Shown here: in pieces, positions 1 to 8,058 of the stretch | Numbering within the stretch: the first letter of the stretch is position 1 | Layout of the letters: each line of letters begins with the position of its first letter | Assembly: GCF_002420705.1 (NCBI RefSeq) | Contig: NZ_DIIM01000009.1 | Coordinates: 135,798 to 163,021 of the forward strand | Length of the DNA: 27,224 nucleotides | From: Sphingobacterium sp. UBA5670 | GTDB taxonomy: Bacteria > Bacteroidota > Bacteroidia > Sphingobacteriales > Sphingobacteriaceae | Direction: 5' to 3' | Position numbers and translations under genes: made by a program | The notes under the pieces: model-generated | Told to the model about the DNA's origin: nothing | The model's database searches: none | The model's input: the letters and a program-made list of their open reading frames with translations, nothing else

Positions 1-32
1 AATCCTTCTGTGTTTTATAGGATTTCTTTTAT

Positions 33-1052
33 TTAGTCATTTATAGTCAATTCACCACGAATATCCTTTTCAATCCAATAAGCAACTTCTTTCTGATCTT
101 CCAATTCACCTTGGAGGTACATTAATTTGGTGACAGCCGCTTCAAATGTAAGGTCGTAGCCATTGAGTACGCCGATAGATTTAAGTCCTTGTGAGGTCTC
201 GTAGCGTCCCAATTCAACGGATCCAACTTTACATTGGGAAATATTAAGGATATTTTTACCTTGTTCAATTGCTTCCTTCAGCAAATCCAGGAACCAAGTA
301 TCTGTCGTTGTATTTCCCGATCCGAATGTTTCCATGACGATAGATCTTACATCTGAATCCAGAACAGCCTTAATTGTTTGCGCGGAAATTCCAGGAAACA
401 GTTTTAAGACGGCAACTCGATTGTCCAATTTGGTATGTAGGATAAAGTCTTTATCAATATTATTCAATAAGGCATCTGTATTGTATTTGAGGTGGATGCC
501 AGCTTCAACTAATACGGGATAGTTGGGTGATCTGAAAGCCTCAAACTTGGCTGAATTATATTTAAATGAACGATTTCCGCGGAATAACTTGTTGTCGAAA
601 AGAATACATACCTCTTGTATGATAGAGATGCCATCTTGCTTTGCGGAGGCGATTTCCAATGCTGTCATCATATTTTCCCGCGCGTCGGTCCGGATTTCAC
701 CGATAGGCAGCTGTGAACCCGATAAAATAACCGGTTTTTGGAGGCCTTCCAACATAAAGCTCAGTACAGAGGCGGTAAAAGCCATTGTATCGGAACCGTG
801 AAGAATAACAAATCCGTCATAATCTGCATAGTTATCCTTAATAATTTGCGCCATTTCGATCCATATCTCAGGCTTCATGTTAGATGAATCGATAATGGGT
901 TCAAAAGAGTGCACGGTCAACTTATAGTCTAAGCGACTTAAATCAGGGAGATTACGTTTGATCAATTCAAAGTCGAAAGGAACAAATGTTCCTGTTTCAT
1001 CTTTAACCATTCCTATGGTCCCACCTGTGTAGATAATAAAGATATTATGCAT
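33..1052 (-). CDS. ansA: Type I (cytoplasmic) L-asparaginase
   Basis: Hydrolyses L-asparagine to aspartate and ammonia. The 339-residue length is normal for the bacterial type I family. The first catalytic motif TGGTIG is at residues 9-14, with nucleophile Thr12. The second, HGSDTM, is at residues 85-90 and supplies the Thr89/Asp88 pair. There is no signal peptide, which argues for the cytoplasmic low-affinity enzyme and against the periplasmic type II form. The start is 12 bases after the stop of the upstream TatD-family gene, so the two are probably cotranscribed. Downstream, an AATCCT/AGGATT inverted repeat at 1-24 could be part of a terminator cut by the window edge. Family assignment is secure. 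Glutaminase side activity cannot be judged from sequence. Confidence 0.95.
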   Translation of the reverse strand: MHNIFIIYTGGTIGMVKDETGTFVPFDFELIKRNLPDLSRLDYKLTVHSFEPIIDSSNMKPEIWIEMAQIIKDNYADYDGFVILHGSDTMAFTASVLSFMLEGLQKPVILSGSQLPIGEIRTDARENMMTALEIASAKQDGISIIQEVCILFDNKLFRGNRSFKYNSAKFEAFRSPNYPVLVEAGIHLKYNTDALLNNIDKDFILHTKLDNRVAVLKLFPGISAQTIKAVLDSDVRSIVMETFGSGNTTTDTWFLDLLKEAIEQGKNILNISQCKVGSVELGRYETSQGLKSIGVLNGYDLTFEAAVTKLMYLQGELEDQKEVAYWIEKDIRGELTIND

Positions 1053-1064
1053 TGAGTTTTGAAA

Positions 1065-1832
1065 TTATATACCAAAAATACGTTTTGAATTTTCTGTTGT
1101 GATTTCTGCCACTTTTTCGACGGAAATCTGATGGAGGTCAGCTACTTTCTGTGCGACGTAAACTAAATAGCTGCTTTCATTTTCTTTACCACGGAAAGGG
1201 ACTGGAGCCAAATATGGAGCATCTGTTTCGAGGACAATATGCTTTAAATCGATTTCTTTAACCACATGATCCAACCCTGCTTTTTTAAAGGTGACTACTC
1301 CGCCTATGCCTAACGCAAAACCTAAATCAATCGCCTGATGGGCTTGCTCGAGTGTGCCCGTAAAACAATGCAGTACGCCAAACAATTTGTCATCCTGCAG
1401 TTCTTCCAATAATTCGAACAATTCTGTAAAGGCTTCTCGGCAGTGGATATCGATCGGTAAATTTAATTCCTTAGCCCATTGAACCTGAGTTCGAAAGGCA
1501 TCTTTTTGAATTTCAAGCGTGCTTTTATCCCAATAAAGATCCAGCCCAATCTCACCTATGGCATGGACTTTGTTTGTTTCCAAGCTCTTTCGGATGGTGT
1601 CTAGCTCTTCCACATAGTTTTCCTTTACATCGCAGGGATGCAATCCAAGCATGGGAAAACAATGTTCTGGATAAGCTGCTACGGTATCAAATACAGGTTT
1701 TATGGAAGCGCTATTCACGTTCGGCAAAAAAAGGCGTTGTATGCCATTATCAAAGCAACGTTGGAGGTGTTCTTGCAGTTTTTCGGTTCCTGCATGGTAA
1801 TAAATGTGTGTATGTGTATCTGTAAGCAACAT
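1065..1832 (-). CDS. TatD-family metal-dependent hydrolase (putative DNase)
   Basis: Member of the TatD/YcfH family of TIM-barrel metal hydrolases, which act as 3'-5' exonucleases or in D-aminoacyl-tRNA and nucleic-acid quality control. Expected metal ligands are visible: HTH near the N-terminus (His7, His9), Glu94 in GEIGLD, His130 in the IHCRE stretch, His155 in LHCFTG, and Asp204 in LETDAPYL. The length of 255 residues is normal. It is the first gene of a two-gene minus-strand operon with ansA. TatD and YcfH paralogues are hard to separate by eye, so I leave the symbol empty. A TAnnTTTG match lies about 100 bases upstream. Confidence 0.93.
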   Translation of the reverse strand: MLLTDTHTHIYYHAGTEKLQEHLQRCFDNGIQRLFLPNVNSASIKPVFDTVAAYPEHCFPMLGLHPCDVKENYVEELDTIRKSLETNKVHAIGEIGLDLYWDKSTLEIQKDAFRTQVQWAKELNLPIDIHCREAFTELFELLEELQDDKLFGVLHCFTGTLEQAHQAIDLGFALGIGGVVTFKKAGLDHVVKEIDLKHIVLETDAPYLAPVPFRGKENESSYLVYVAQKVADLHQISVEKVAEITTENSKRIFGI

Positions 1833-1930
1833 AGTTTTCTGCGTGGAGGCAGCGGGTTAGGGTAAAAACTTGTTTTTATTATTATCGAATAAAGTGGTCT
1901 ACTTAATTACCAAAATTTCAATTCGATCTC

Positions 1931-1938
1931 CAAAGATA
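1931..1938 (-). promoter_or_regulatory. Candidate -7 promoter element for the tatD-like/ansA operon
   Basis: On the minus strand this reads TATCTTTG, a full match to the Bacteroidota -7 consensus TAnnTTTG. The nearest upstream TTTG is only 13 bases away, shorter than the usual 17-23, so the -33 element is not convincing. The leader to the tatD-like start would be about 95 bases. Confidence 0.35.
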
Positions 1939-2021
1939 ACTTATTAATTAACAAAAATGAAAATTAATGCAGGATTCCTTCGACTGAAATGAATTCCTTT
2001 TTTGTATCTTGGAAAAAGCCT

Positions 2022-2048
2022 TCAAGAGGTGGTCAGCTCTTGACGTCA
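2022..2048. promoter_or_regulatory. Inverted repeat joined to TGACGTCA palindrome upstream of the efflux operon
   Basis: TCAAGAG (2022-2028) is the exact reverse complement of CTCTTGA (2037-2043), with an 8-base spacer. The right arm runs into the perfect 8-base palindrome TGACGTCA (2041-2048). The pair lies about 140 bases before the tolC-like start. It has the size and symmetry of a binding site for a dimeric regulator, but no regulator gene is adjacent, so its role is inferred. Confidence 0.35.
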
Positions 2049-2182
2049 TGAAAGCAGTAACAAAAGTGATGAATACCTCTGATTAGAACATTCAATAAAA
2101 AGTGTCAGAAGTCAAACATACCGTAAGATTTGCTGTTAAACAGATAGACGAGGCGGTTGTTGTCCTATTTTTATAAGAATAA

Positions 2183-3586
2183 ATGAATCATATGATGAAT
2201 AAGAAGTTATGCCTGGGTTTATTGACTTTGGCGTCGGTTATGTTTTTAAACAAACTACCTGCACAATCCCTGATTGACCCATCGGTAAAAGATATTATTC
2301 AAAAAGCCTTTCAAACAAATAAAGAATTGAAGTTGAAGGCCTACGAAGTTGATAAGGCAAAACTGGAAGCAGAGGGGGTAAAAGCAAATCGGCTGCCCCA
2401 TGTTTCGGCACTTGGGTTGTACGGCTATGTGCACAGCAATGGGAGTGTGGACATCCCTACGGTTAATATTCCTTTATTGAATCTGGGTTTGTTTGAAGGT
2501 GCAACCGGATTTAGTATGCACGGGCAAGCGGCCTATGCCGGTGTCTCGGTCAAGCAGATTATTTTCTCGGGATTACAGATTCCGAATGGAATAAAGGCAT
2601 TGCAGGAGAAAGCCCTTGCCCAGCAATATTTGGAATCGGCGAGTCGCGAGACATTATCAAAGGATATTATCGCTTCTTTTGATCAGCTTATGCTTTTGGA
2701 TGAAGTGGATAAATTGATTGTAGATTCGGAAAAACGGTTAAAGAAAGAGCAGGAAAAGGTAAATAAAGCTATTCAGAATGGACTTGCAATTCCTTATGAT
2801 CGAGATAAATTGAAATTGGCCTTGCTTGAACTGGAAGAGAAAAAAGTGGAAGTTTCGGGCAATCGGGATCTGCTCTGTCAAAAGATCGAACAGGAAACAG
2901 GGGTGTCTTTTCAAGAAGTAGGCGGAATTCATTATGGCCTTAAACCCATCTTTTTATCCGAATTACCCCAGGATGTCGAACAGCGATCTGAACTTAAAGC
3001 ACTGGAAGCGTCTTCCAAAGCCTATGAATACCTTTATAAGAAAGAGAAAGGGGGAGCTCTTCCCGCGGTCTTTGCCTTTGGATCCGCAAACTATCTGAAT
3101 GTATTTAACTCTAAACTCACTGTTAAAGATCAACCTCTATTCGGGAACGTCAACTTACCGCTCAATTCTATAAAAGGCAGTCCAAATTTACTCGTCGGAG
3201 TGGGGGTGAAATGGGACCTATATACCGGAGGAGAGCATCACAATAAGATTAAAAAAGTTAAACTCGATCAAAATATCAATACCACCAAACGGGAAGATAC
3301 GCAGGAAAAGTTAAATCTATTATTGAGCAAGAATACAGTGACCTATACAACTGGCAACCAAAAGTTGAAAGTAGGGGAACAGCAGCTGAAAGTTGCCGAA
3401 AATAACCTTTCTATGGCTGTCAAACAGTATCAAGCAGGATTGATTGATGTGACCGAGCTGCTGGCTGCTGAAAACGATTGGTACAAAGTTAATTTGGGCT
3501 ATTTTAATAATGTGTTGCAGCAACGTACTGCTGCAGTTGAATTACTACATACATCAGGAAAATTATTGCAAACTATACATGAGTAA
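2183..3586 (+). CDS. TolC-family outer-membrane efflux protein
   Basis: Outer-membrane channel component of a tripartite export system. The N-terminus carries a signal peptide (basic start, hydrophobic stretch, then a likely cleavage after LPAQ near residue 28). The mature protein has the long amphipathic helices and internal duplication of TolC/OEP proteins; a second-half segment rich in Lys/Gln/Leu (residues ~375-420) matches the coiled barrel. The length of 467 is typical. ATG codons at 2183, 2192 and 2195 are all possible starts; the later ones give a more standard signal peptide. The adaptor gene starts inside the last codons of this gene, so translation is probably coupled. The substrate is unknown. 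Confidence 0.93.
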   Translation: MNHMMNKKLCLGLLTLASVMFLNKLPAQSLIDPSVKDIIQKAFQTNKELKLKAYEVDKAKLEAEGVKANRLPHVSALGLYGYVHSNGSVDIPTVNIPLLNLGLFEGATGFSMHGQAAYAGVSVKQIIFSGLQIPNGIKALQEKALAQQYLESASRETLSKDIIASFDQLMLLDEVDKLIVDSEKRLKKEQEKVNKAIQNGLAIPYDRDKLKLALLELEEKKVEVSGNRDLLCQKIEQETGVSFQEVGGIHYGLKPIFLSELPQDVEQRSELKALEASSKAYEYLYKKEKGGALPAVFAFGSANYLNVFNSKLTVKDQPLFGNVNLPLNSIKGSPNLLVGVGVKWDLYTGGEHHNKIKKVKLDQNINTTKREDTQEKLNLLLSKNTVTYTTGNQKLKVGEQQLKVAENNLSMAVKQYQAGLIDVTELLAAENDWYKVNLGYFNNVLQQRTAAVELLHTSGKLLQTIHE

Positions 3587-4544
3587 GATGAAGAATTTAT
3601 ATGGGATATTGTCTCTGTCTATTTTTGTTTCTTGTACAAATCAAGTGAAAGAGAAGGCTATTGAAGGGAAGGTAGAGCGTGAGCAAGTGACAGTTGTAAC
3701 CAAAGTTCCGGGAAAGATCGCAAAACTTCTGGTTGAGGAAGGGGATTTCGTGCATGCGGGCGATACCCTGGCCATTTTGAGTATTCCCGAAGTGGATGCT
3801 AAAGAGGAGCAGGCAAAAGGTGCTTTACAGTCTGCTGATGCGCAATATAATATGGCCGTTAAGGGAGCTACAAAAGGACAATTGGTACAATTGCAGGCTA
3901 AAGTAGACGGTCTAAAGGAACAATATGAATTTGCCAAAAAATCAATAGGTAGGCTGGATGCGCTTTTGCAAGACAGCCTCATTCCGCAGCAGAAGTATGA
4001 TGAAACCTATGCGAAATACCAAGGTGCAAAAAATCAGTACCTCGCTGCTCAGGCTGAATTGGCCGAAGCGAAAGGTGGCGCTAGAAAGGAACAGCAGATG
4101 ATGGCCTTGGGACAGAAAGAACGTGCGCTAGGGGCGGTATCTGAAGTTAATGTTGCTGCACAGGAAAAATATGTAATAGCCCCACAGGACATGAGCGTGG
4201 AGACGATTAACCTAAAGGTCGGGGAACTGGCCATGGCAGGTTATCCGATTATTAATGGCTTTCTTGACCGATCAACCTATTTTAGGTTTACATTGCCCGA
4301 AAATCAAATTGGAAAAGTCCAAAAAGGCGGATCTGTCGACGTAGAAATTCCTTATTTGAACCATAAAAAGATTAAAGCGAAGGTGATTAGTATTAAAGCC
4401 TTGAATTCTTATGCAAGCATTGCTTCTGCTTATCCTGATTTTGATCCGCAACAGGCTGTGTTTGAATTAAAAGTTGTACCTGTGGACGCTGCAGAGGCAA
4501 AGGATTTGTTAACTAAAACGCTTGTGGTTCTCCATGCAAATTAA
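3579..4544 (+). CDS. HlyD/AcrA-type periplasmic adaptor lipoprotein
   Basis: Membrane-fusion subunit that bridges the inner-membrane transporter and the TolC-like channel. The open frame extends upstream into tolC, but I place the start at the ATG at 3579, which overlaps the tolC stop by 8 bases; ATG at 3588 is an alternative. Either start gives a lipoprotein signal ending in SIFVSC, with the Cys as lipidation site. Then comes a barrel-sandwich (lipoyl-like) half around GKIAKLLVEEGDFVHAGD, a long Ala/Gln/Lys-rich coiled-coil hairpin (about residues 75-200), and the returning beta-barrel part (VGELAMAGYPI). The length of 321 is normal for HlyD_D23/EmrA/YbhG-like adaptors. It belongs with the neighbouring permease. 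Confidence 0.9.
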   Translation: MSKMKNLYGILSLSIFVSCTNQVKEKAIEGKVEREQVTVVTKVPGKIAKLLVEEGDFVHAGDTLAILSIPEVDAKEEQAKGALQSADAQYNMAVKGATKGQLVQLQAKVDGLKEQYEFAKKSIGRLDALLQDSLIPQQKYDETYAKYQGAKNQYLAAQAELAEAKGGARKEQQMMALGQKERALGAVSEVNVAAQEKYVIAPQDMSVETINLKVGELAMAGYPIINGFLDRSTYFRFTLPENQIGKVQKGGSVDVEIPYLNHKKIKAKVISIKALNSYASIASAYPDFDPQQAVFELKVVPVDAAEAKDLLTKTLVVLHAN

Positions 4545-4548
4545 AGGG
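4543..4548 (+). promoter_or_regulatory. Ribosome-binding site AAAGGG deciding a GTG start
   Basis: AAAGGG overlaps the end of the adaptor stop codon and stands 7 bases before GTG (4556), but only 1 base before the in-frame TTG (4550). Clear Shine-Dalgarno sequences are uncommon in Bacteroidota, so this one is informative for start choice. Confidence 0.5.
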
Positions 4549-4555
4549 CTTGACT

Positions 4556-5725
4556 GTGAAAAAATTTTTAGAATTGATCCAACGGGAGTTTAAGCTCTTC
4601 TTCAATAATAAAGTGTTATTGATGCTTTTTCTGGGGGCACCCGTATTGTATGGTGTCTTAGTGGGGCATGTTTATCAACAAGGTAAAGTAACTCAGATGC
4701 CAATTATCGTGGTCGACGAGGATCATAGCCCCTTAAGCAGTTCATTTATTGATATGCTTTCAGATAATGAGAGTATTGAAGTTGCCCGTGTATTGCCTTC
4801 CTTATTTGATTCGAAGGATATTGCTATGCAATATGAGGCAACGACAATTGTGCATATTCCCAAAGGCTTTGCATCTGGCGTTCAACAAGGACGTTTACCC
4901 GAGATGACGGTTTTTGTTGATGGAGCAAATACGCTGACCTCTAATACGGCAATGATGGCGGTCAATGTCTGTGCTTCGACCCTTAAGGCAGGGATACAGA
5001 TTCAGGCGCAAATGAAGCGTGGTGTTCCGGCAAAGGTTGCCGCACAGCAGTACGAACCTTTTAAGACAACTTTTGTCAAGCAGAATATTCGAAGTGGGAA
5101 TTACCTTTATTTTATGCTGCCCGGAGTACTGATTACCGTGTTGCAGCAGGTTTTGCTTTTGGGGCTGGCCTTGTCTTTTTCGTCGGAATTTGAAGGGAAT
5201 ACGTTTCCGGAGCTTGTCAAGAAGATCGCTAATCCGGTGGGGCTTATTCTTGTCAAAATACTGCCCTATGTGCTGATGTCCATAGGGATCTTGTTGTTAT
5301 ATTGGGGCTTTGGCCAGTATTACCGTATGCCTTTGCATGCTGATTTTGGTCGCTTTGTCCTGTGTACTTTTGTCTTTTTACTCGCTGTCTGTTTTATAGG
5401 TGTACTCGTTAGTATCCTACTGCCATCGCAGCTGAAATCGACGGAAGTCCTTATGGTTATTGCAACACCAGCATTTATCTTGAGCGGATTTACCTGGCCG
5501 TCGAGTTTGATGCCGGAATGGGTGCAGGCTATCGCGAATGTTATCCCATCCACACATTATCTTCGGATTTTTAGGTTGATGTTTATTCAGCATGCGGAAA
5601 ATTATCATACCGATAAGGCGCTTATTGCACTGACGATCATTATGGTTATTAGTTTTATATTGGCTGCTGTCGTGCTTTGGATGAAGATAAGGAAGATTAA
5701 AAAAGAAGAGAAGAAGGCCGCATAG
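4556..5725 (+). CDS. ABC-2 type transporter permease
   Basis: Inner-membrane permease of the ABC-2 (YhhJ/YbhR-like) class. There is one membrane helix near the N-terminus (about residues 20-40), a large periplasmic loop (about 45-175), then five hydrophobic segments in the C-terminal half, including the FILSGFTWP stretch characteristic of the family. The frame opens with TTG at 4550, but that leaves only 1 base after the AAAGGG ribosome-binding sequence at 4543-4548. GTG at 4556 sits 7 bases after it, so I choose GTG (product about 389 residues). Last gene of the tolC operon; a terminator follows at 5824-5862. No ATP-binding subunit and no second permease are encoded beside it. Confidence 0.9.
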   Translation: MKKFLELIQREFKLFFNNKVLLMLFLGAPVLYGVLVGHVYQQGKVTQMPIIVVDEDHSPLSSSFIDMLSDNESIEVARVLPSLFDSKDIAMQYEATTIVHIPKGFASGVQQGRLPEMTVFVDGANTLTSNTAMMAVNVCASTLKAGIQIQAQMKRGVPAKVAAQQYEPFKTTFVKQNIRSGNYLYFMLPGVLITVLQQVLLLGLALSFSSEFEGNTFPELVKKIANPVGLILVKILPYVLMSIGILLLYWGFGQYYRMPLHADFGRFVLCTFVFLLAVCFIGVLVSILLPSQLKSTEVLMVIATPAFILSGFTWPSSLMPEWVQAIANVIPSTHYLRIFRLMFIQHAENYHTDKALIALTIIMVISFILAAVVLWMKIRKIKKEEKKAA

Positions 5726-5823
5726 CGGATCCATTACCAACAAAACCTGCACGATTTTGCAGGCACCAACAGCAATGAAAGCGAACTGAAGATTCTTTCT
5801 AGCCAATATCAGCAGACACTTTC

Positions 5824-5862
5824 AAAAAAAAACGGTTCCATCGAGATGAAACCGTTTTTTTT
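5824..5862. terminator. Bidirectional intrinsic terminator between the ABC permease and FKBP genes
   Basis: A left arm AAACGGTTCCAT pairs, with one mismatch, with ATGAAACCGTTT around a short CGAG loop. It is flanked by a run of A on the left and a run of T on the right, so it can end transcription from both converging operons. Confidence 0.85.
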
Positions 5863-5883
5863 AAACTGAAAATTACAGTCAAA

Positions 5884-6906
5884 TTATTTTTTTGCTGCTG
5901 GAGCTTTAGTTGCAGGTGCTGTTGCCGCTGGAGCAGTCGTTCCAGTTGGTGCTACCATACCCGGAGTTGTCGCTGTAGGAGCAGGAACTTTTCCTGGTTT
6001 GATATCCAATACTTCTACTTCAAATACCAAAGGAGCATATGGAGGGATAACACCTGAAGGGCGATCGCCATAAGCCAAAGATGAAGGAATTACCAACGTT
6101 GCTTTAGTGCCTTTGTTAAACAATTGGAAAGCTTCAGTCCATCCTGGGATAACACCATCAACACCCAATTGGAATTTCAATGCTTCATAAGGACGTTGCG
6201 CGTTGAAAATTTTCTCTTTTTTAGCCACATCTGGAAGGTTAGTATCAAATACTTTTCCTGTAGTCAATGAACCTACATAATTAACGTGGATAGAATCTCC
6301 AACTTTAGCATTTGCACCTGTTCCAGGTTTAGTGATTACATATTGAAGACCTGAAGCTGTTTTTGTTGTTTTCAAGCTTTTATCCTTGATGTATTTTTCA
6401 AGTTTAGCTGGTTCAGCAGCTTTGTGCTTGTTCAATTCTTCTTCAAAATATTTCTGAACTTGTTCGCCTAATTGTTGATCAGTCAATTTTCCTTTTTTGA
6501 AGTGTTTTTTGACTTTGATCGAATAAACAATGAATTTATCTGCAAACTCTGGTTTTGGTTGATGTGTTTTAGCAGCCATAGAATCCAAGTTGATTTTGAA
6601 TACTAAGCTATCGCCTTCACCTACATATTTGAATAAACCAGTAGGGTCACCTGGATTTTTTGCAATAATACTGTCTGGATATAATTGAACGATTTGAGGG
6701 ACTCCCATGTCATATGTACTTTGCATTGTAGAATCTCTGTCCGTTTTCACAACCATGTCAAGTGCTAATAAATCGCCTGATACTGCTTTTTCTTTGGCAT
6801 TATCATCAACGATTTTATACTCAAGACCACCTTCAGCCTTTTTGAATTTTTGGCATGACGTCATCAAAAGACCGGCAGCCGCGAAAAATAGAATTGCTTT
6901 CTTCAT
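5884..6906 (-). CDS. FKBP-type peptidyl-prolyl cis-trans isomerase lipoprotein
   Basis: Catalyses prolyl isomerisation, probably assisting folding of exported proteins in the periplasm. The N-terminus is a lipoprotein signal (basic start, hydrophobic core, LMTSC with Cys18). Residues about 25-150 resemble a worn-down FKBP fold. The intact FKBP domain lies at about 180-305, with VGDSIHVNYVG, FDTN, GVIPGW and the SLAYGDR loop. The last ~35 residues are a low-complexity Ala/Pro/Thr tail. Twenty-three bases separate it from the upstream DHH phosphoesterase gene, so they form an operon. In gliding Flavobacteria a similar lipoprotein is GldI and sits beside a DHH gene. Gliding genes are not seen here, so I do not use that symbol. 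Confidence 0.93.
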   Translation of the reverse strand: MKKAILFFAAAGLLMTSCQKFKKAEGGLEYKIVDDNAKEKAVSGDLLALDMVVKTDRDSTMQSTYDMGVPQIVQLYPDSIIAKNPGDPTGLFKYVGEGDSLVFKINLDSMAAKTHQPKPEFADKFIVYSIKVKKHFKKGKLTDQQLGEQVQKYFEEELNKHKAAEPAKLEKYIKDKSLKTTKTASGLQYVITKPGTGANAKVGDSIHVNYVGSLTTGKVFDTNLPDVAKKEKIFNAQRPYEALKFQLGVDGVIPGWTEAFQLFNKGTKATLVIPSSLAYGDRPSGVIPPYAPLVFEVEVLDIKPGKVPAPTATTPGMVAPTGTTAPAATAPATKAPAAKK

Positions 6907-6929
6907 TTTCTAATGTATGTTACGATATC

Positions 6930-7946
6930 TTATTTTGTTAATATTTCTTTATAATTTGGTAAAACCGATTTGAATTTTGCAATTACCGCTTCAAGACTTT
7001 CTTTTGAATTACCACCTGAAGCGTTAAGATGCCCGCCCCCATTGAAATACAATTTACAGATCTCATTGCAGGGAACTTCTCCAATCGAACGCAAAGATAG
7101 TTTAATTTGTTCATTTCTGTCAATAATTAACGCAGCCAATCGAATTCCTTTGATAGAAAGTGCATAATTGACTAACCCTTCGGTATCACCGGTGATAACT
7201 TCAAACTGCGTGAGATCCGCTTTAGTCACATGGATAATGGCGGTATTATATTCATGGATAACCTGTAGACGGTTGAGCAAACAGAAACCGAGGAACTTTA
7301 GACGACTTTCAGACGAACTATTGTAAATTTCTTCGTGAATCGCCCAATTTTGTGCACCACAATCAATGAGCGATGCGATGATTCGGTGAATTTCTGCTGT
7401 CGTCGAACGGAAACGGAAGGAGCCGGTATCGGTCATAATGCCGGTATAGAGGCAGGTTGCCATATCAGCACTAATATGATCCGAATCTTGCATTTCATGG
7501 ACTAAGAAGCGATAGATCAATTGTGCCGTCGCTGCAGCAGATGGATCCCAAAAAGCGTAATCTTCAAATCCTTCCGGATCTAAATGGTGATCGATCATGC
7601 ATTTGATTCCTTTTGCCTGACGAATTGGTTCGCCCATTTCGTGGATCCGGGCAAGGCCATTAAAATCTAAGCAGAAGATGAATTCAGCAGCATCAATCTG
7701 TTGATTGTGCAGTTCAAGATTCTGTGTATAAATCTGTACATTTTCTAAACCAGGTAACCAATCCAAAAAGGCAGGAAAATCTGATGGTACAATGAGATTT
7801 ACTTGGTGCCCCTTAGCGGTCAGCCAAAAATATAATCCTAAAGATGATCCCAATGCGTCGCCATCTGGTTTGTAGTGCGTTGTAATTACAATACGTTTTG
7901 GTTCAGCCAATAATTCTTTTAATTCTTCCGATTTCAGCATAGTCAT
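6930..7946 (-). CDS. nrnA: DHH-family phosphoesterase, bifunctional oligoribonuclease / pAp phosphatase
   Basis: Degrades short RNA fragments and dephosphorylates 3'-phosphoadenosine 5'-phosphate. Motifs of the DHH/DHHA1 family are in order: KPDGDALGS (residues 26-34), the DHH triad at 119-121 followed by LDP, a third Asp motif in TGIMTDTGSFRF, and the C-terminal GGGHLNASGG nucleotide-binding loop. The length of 338 is standard. Starts at Met1 (7946) or Met3 (7940) are both possible; a consensus promoter ends only about 10 bases upstream, which favours the later ATG. First gene of the operon with the FKBP lipoprotein. Confidence 0.92.
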   Translation of the reverse strand: MTMLKSEELKELLAEPKRIVITTHYKPDGDALGSSLGLYFWLTAKGHQVNLIVPSDFPAFLDWLPGLENVQIYTQNLELHNQQIDAAEFIFCLDFNGLARIHEMGEPIRQAKGIKCMIDHHLDPEGFEDYAFWDPSAAATAQLIYRFLVHEMQDSDHISADMATCLYTGIMTDTGSFRFRSTTAEIHRIIASLIDCGAQNWAIHEEIYNSSSESRLKFLGFCLLNRLQVIHEYNTAIIHVTKADLTQFEVITGDTEGLVNYALSIKGIRLAALIIDRNEQIKLSLRSIGEVPCNEICKLYFNGGGHLNASGGNSKESLEAVIAKFKSVLPNYKEILTK

Positions 7947-7956
7947 ATTAAGTCTG

Positions 7957-7989
7957 CAAACCTACTATAAAAAAATTAGATTAGACAAA
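7957..7989 (-). promoter_or_regulatory. Promoter for nrnA-FKBP operon
   Basis: On the minus strand TTTG (7989-7986), 21 bases, then TAGGTTTG (7964-7957). Both boxes and their spacing fit the Bacteroidota TTTG / TAnnTTTG pattern. The transcript would begin about 5-12 bases before the start codon, so the leader is extremely short. Confidence 0.55.
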
Positions 7990-8058
7990 TTTTTTATAAA
8001 GATCTTTTAGCATCTTATTGTATTTGGTGTTGATTTTAAAAAATTGATTTTCAGTATT

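Larger units (their letters stand above)
1833..2182. other. Divergent intergenic region, 350 bases, AT-rich
   Basis: Separates the minus-strand tatD-like/ansA operon from the plus-strand tolC operon and must hold both promoters. I see the TATCTTTG element for the minus side at 1931-1938 and a pair of palindromes at 2022-2048. No full TAnnTTTG match is visible for tolC; the closest is TATCTTGG near 2004. No open frame here looks like a gene. Confidence 0.6.

Noticed and set aside
334..801. Two plus-strand frames (334-522, 523-801) opposite ansA
   Set aside because: Antisense shadows of a well-supported gene; their products have no features of their own.
3641..3982. Minus-strand 113-residue frame opposite the HlyD-like gene
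   Set aside because: Cys/Ser-rich shadow of the coiled-coil coding strand, not a gene.
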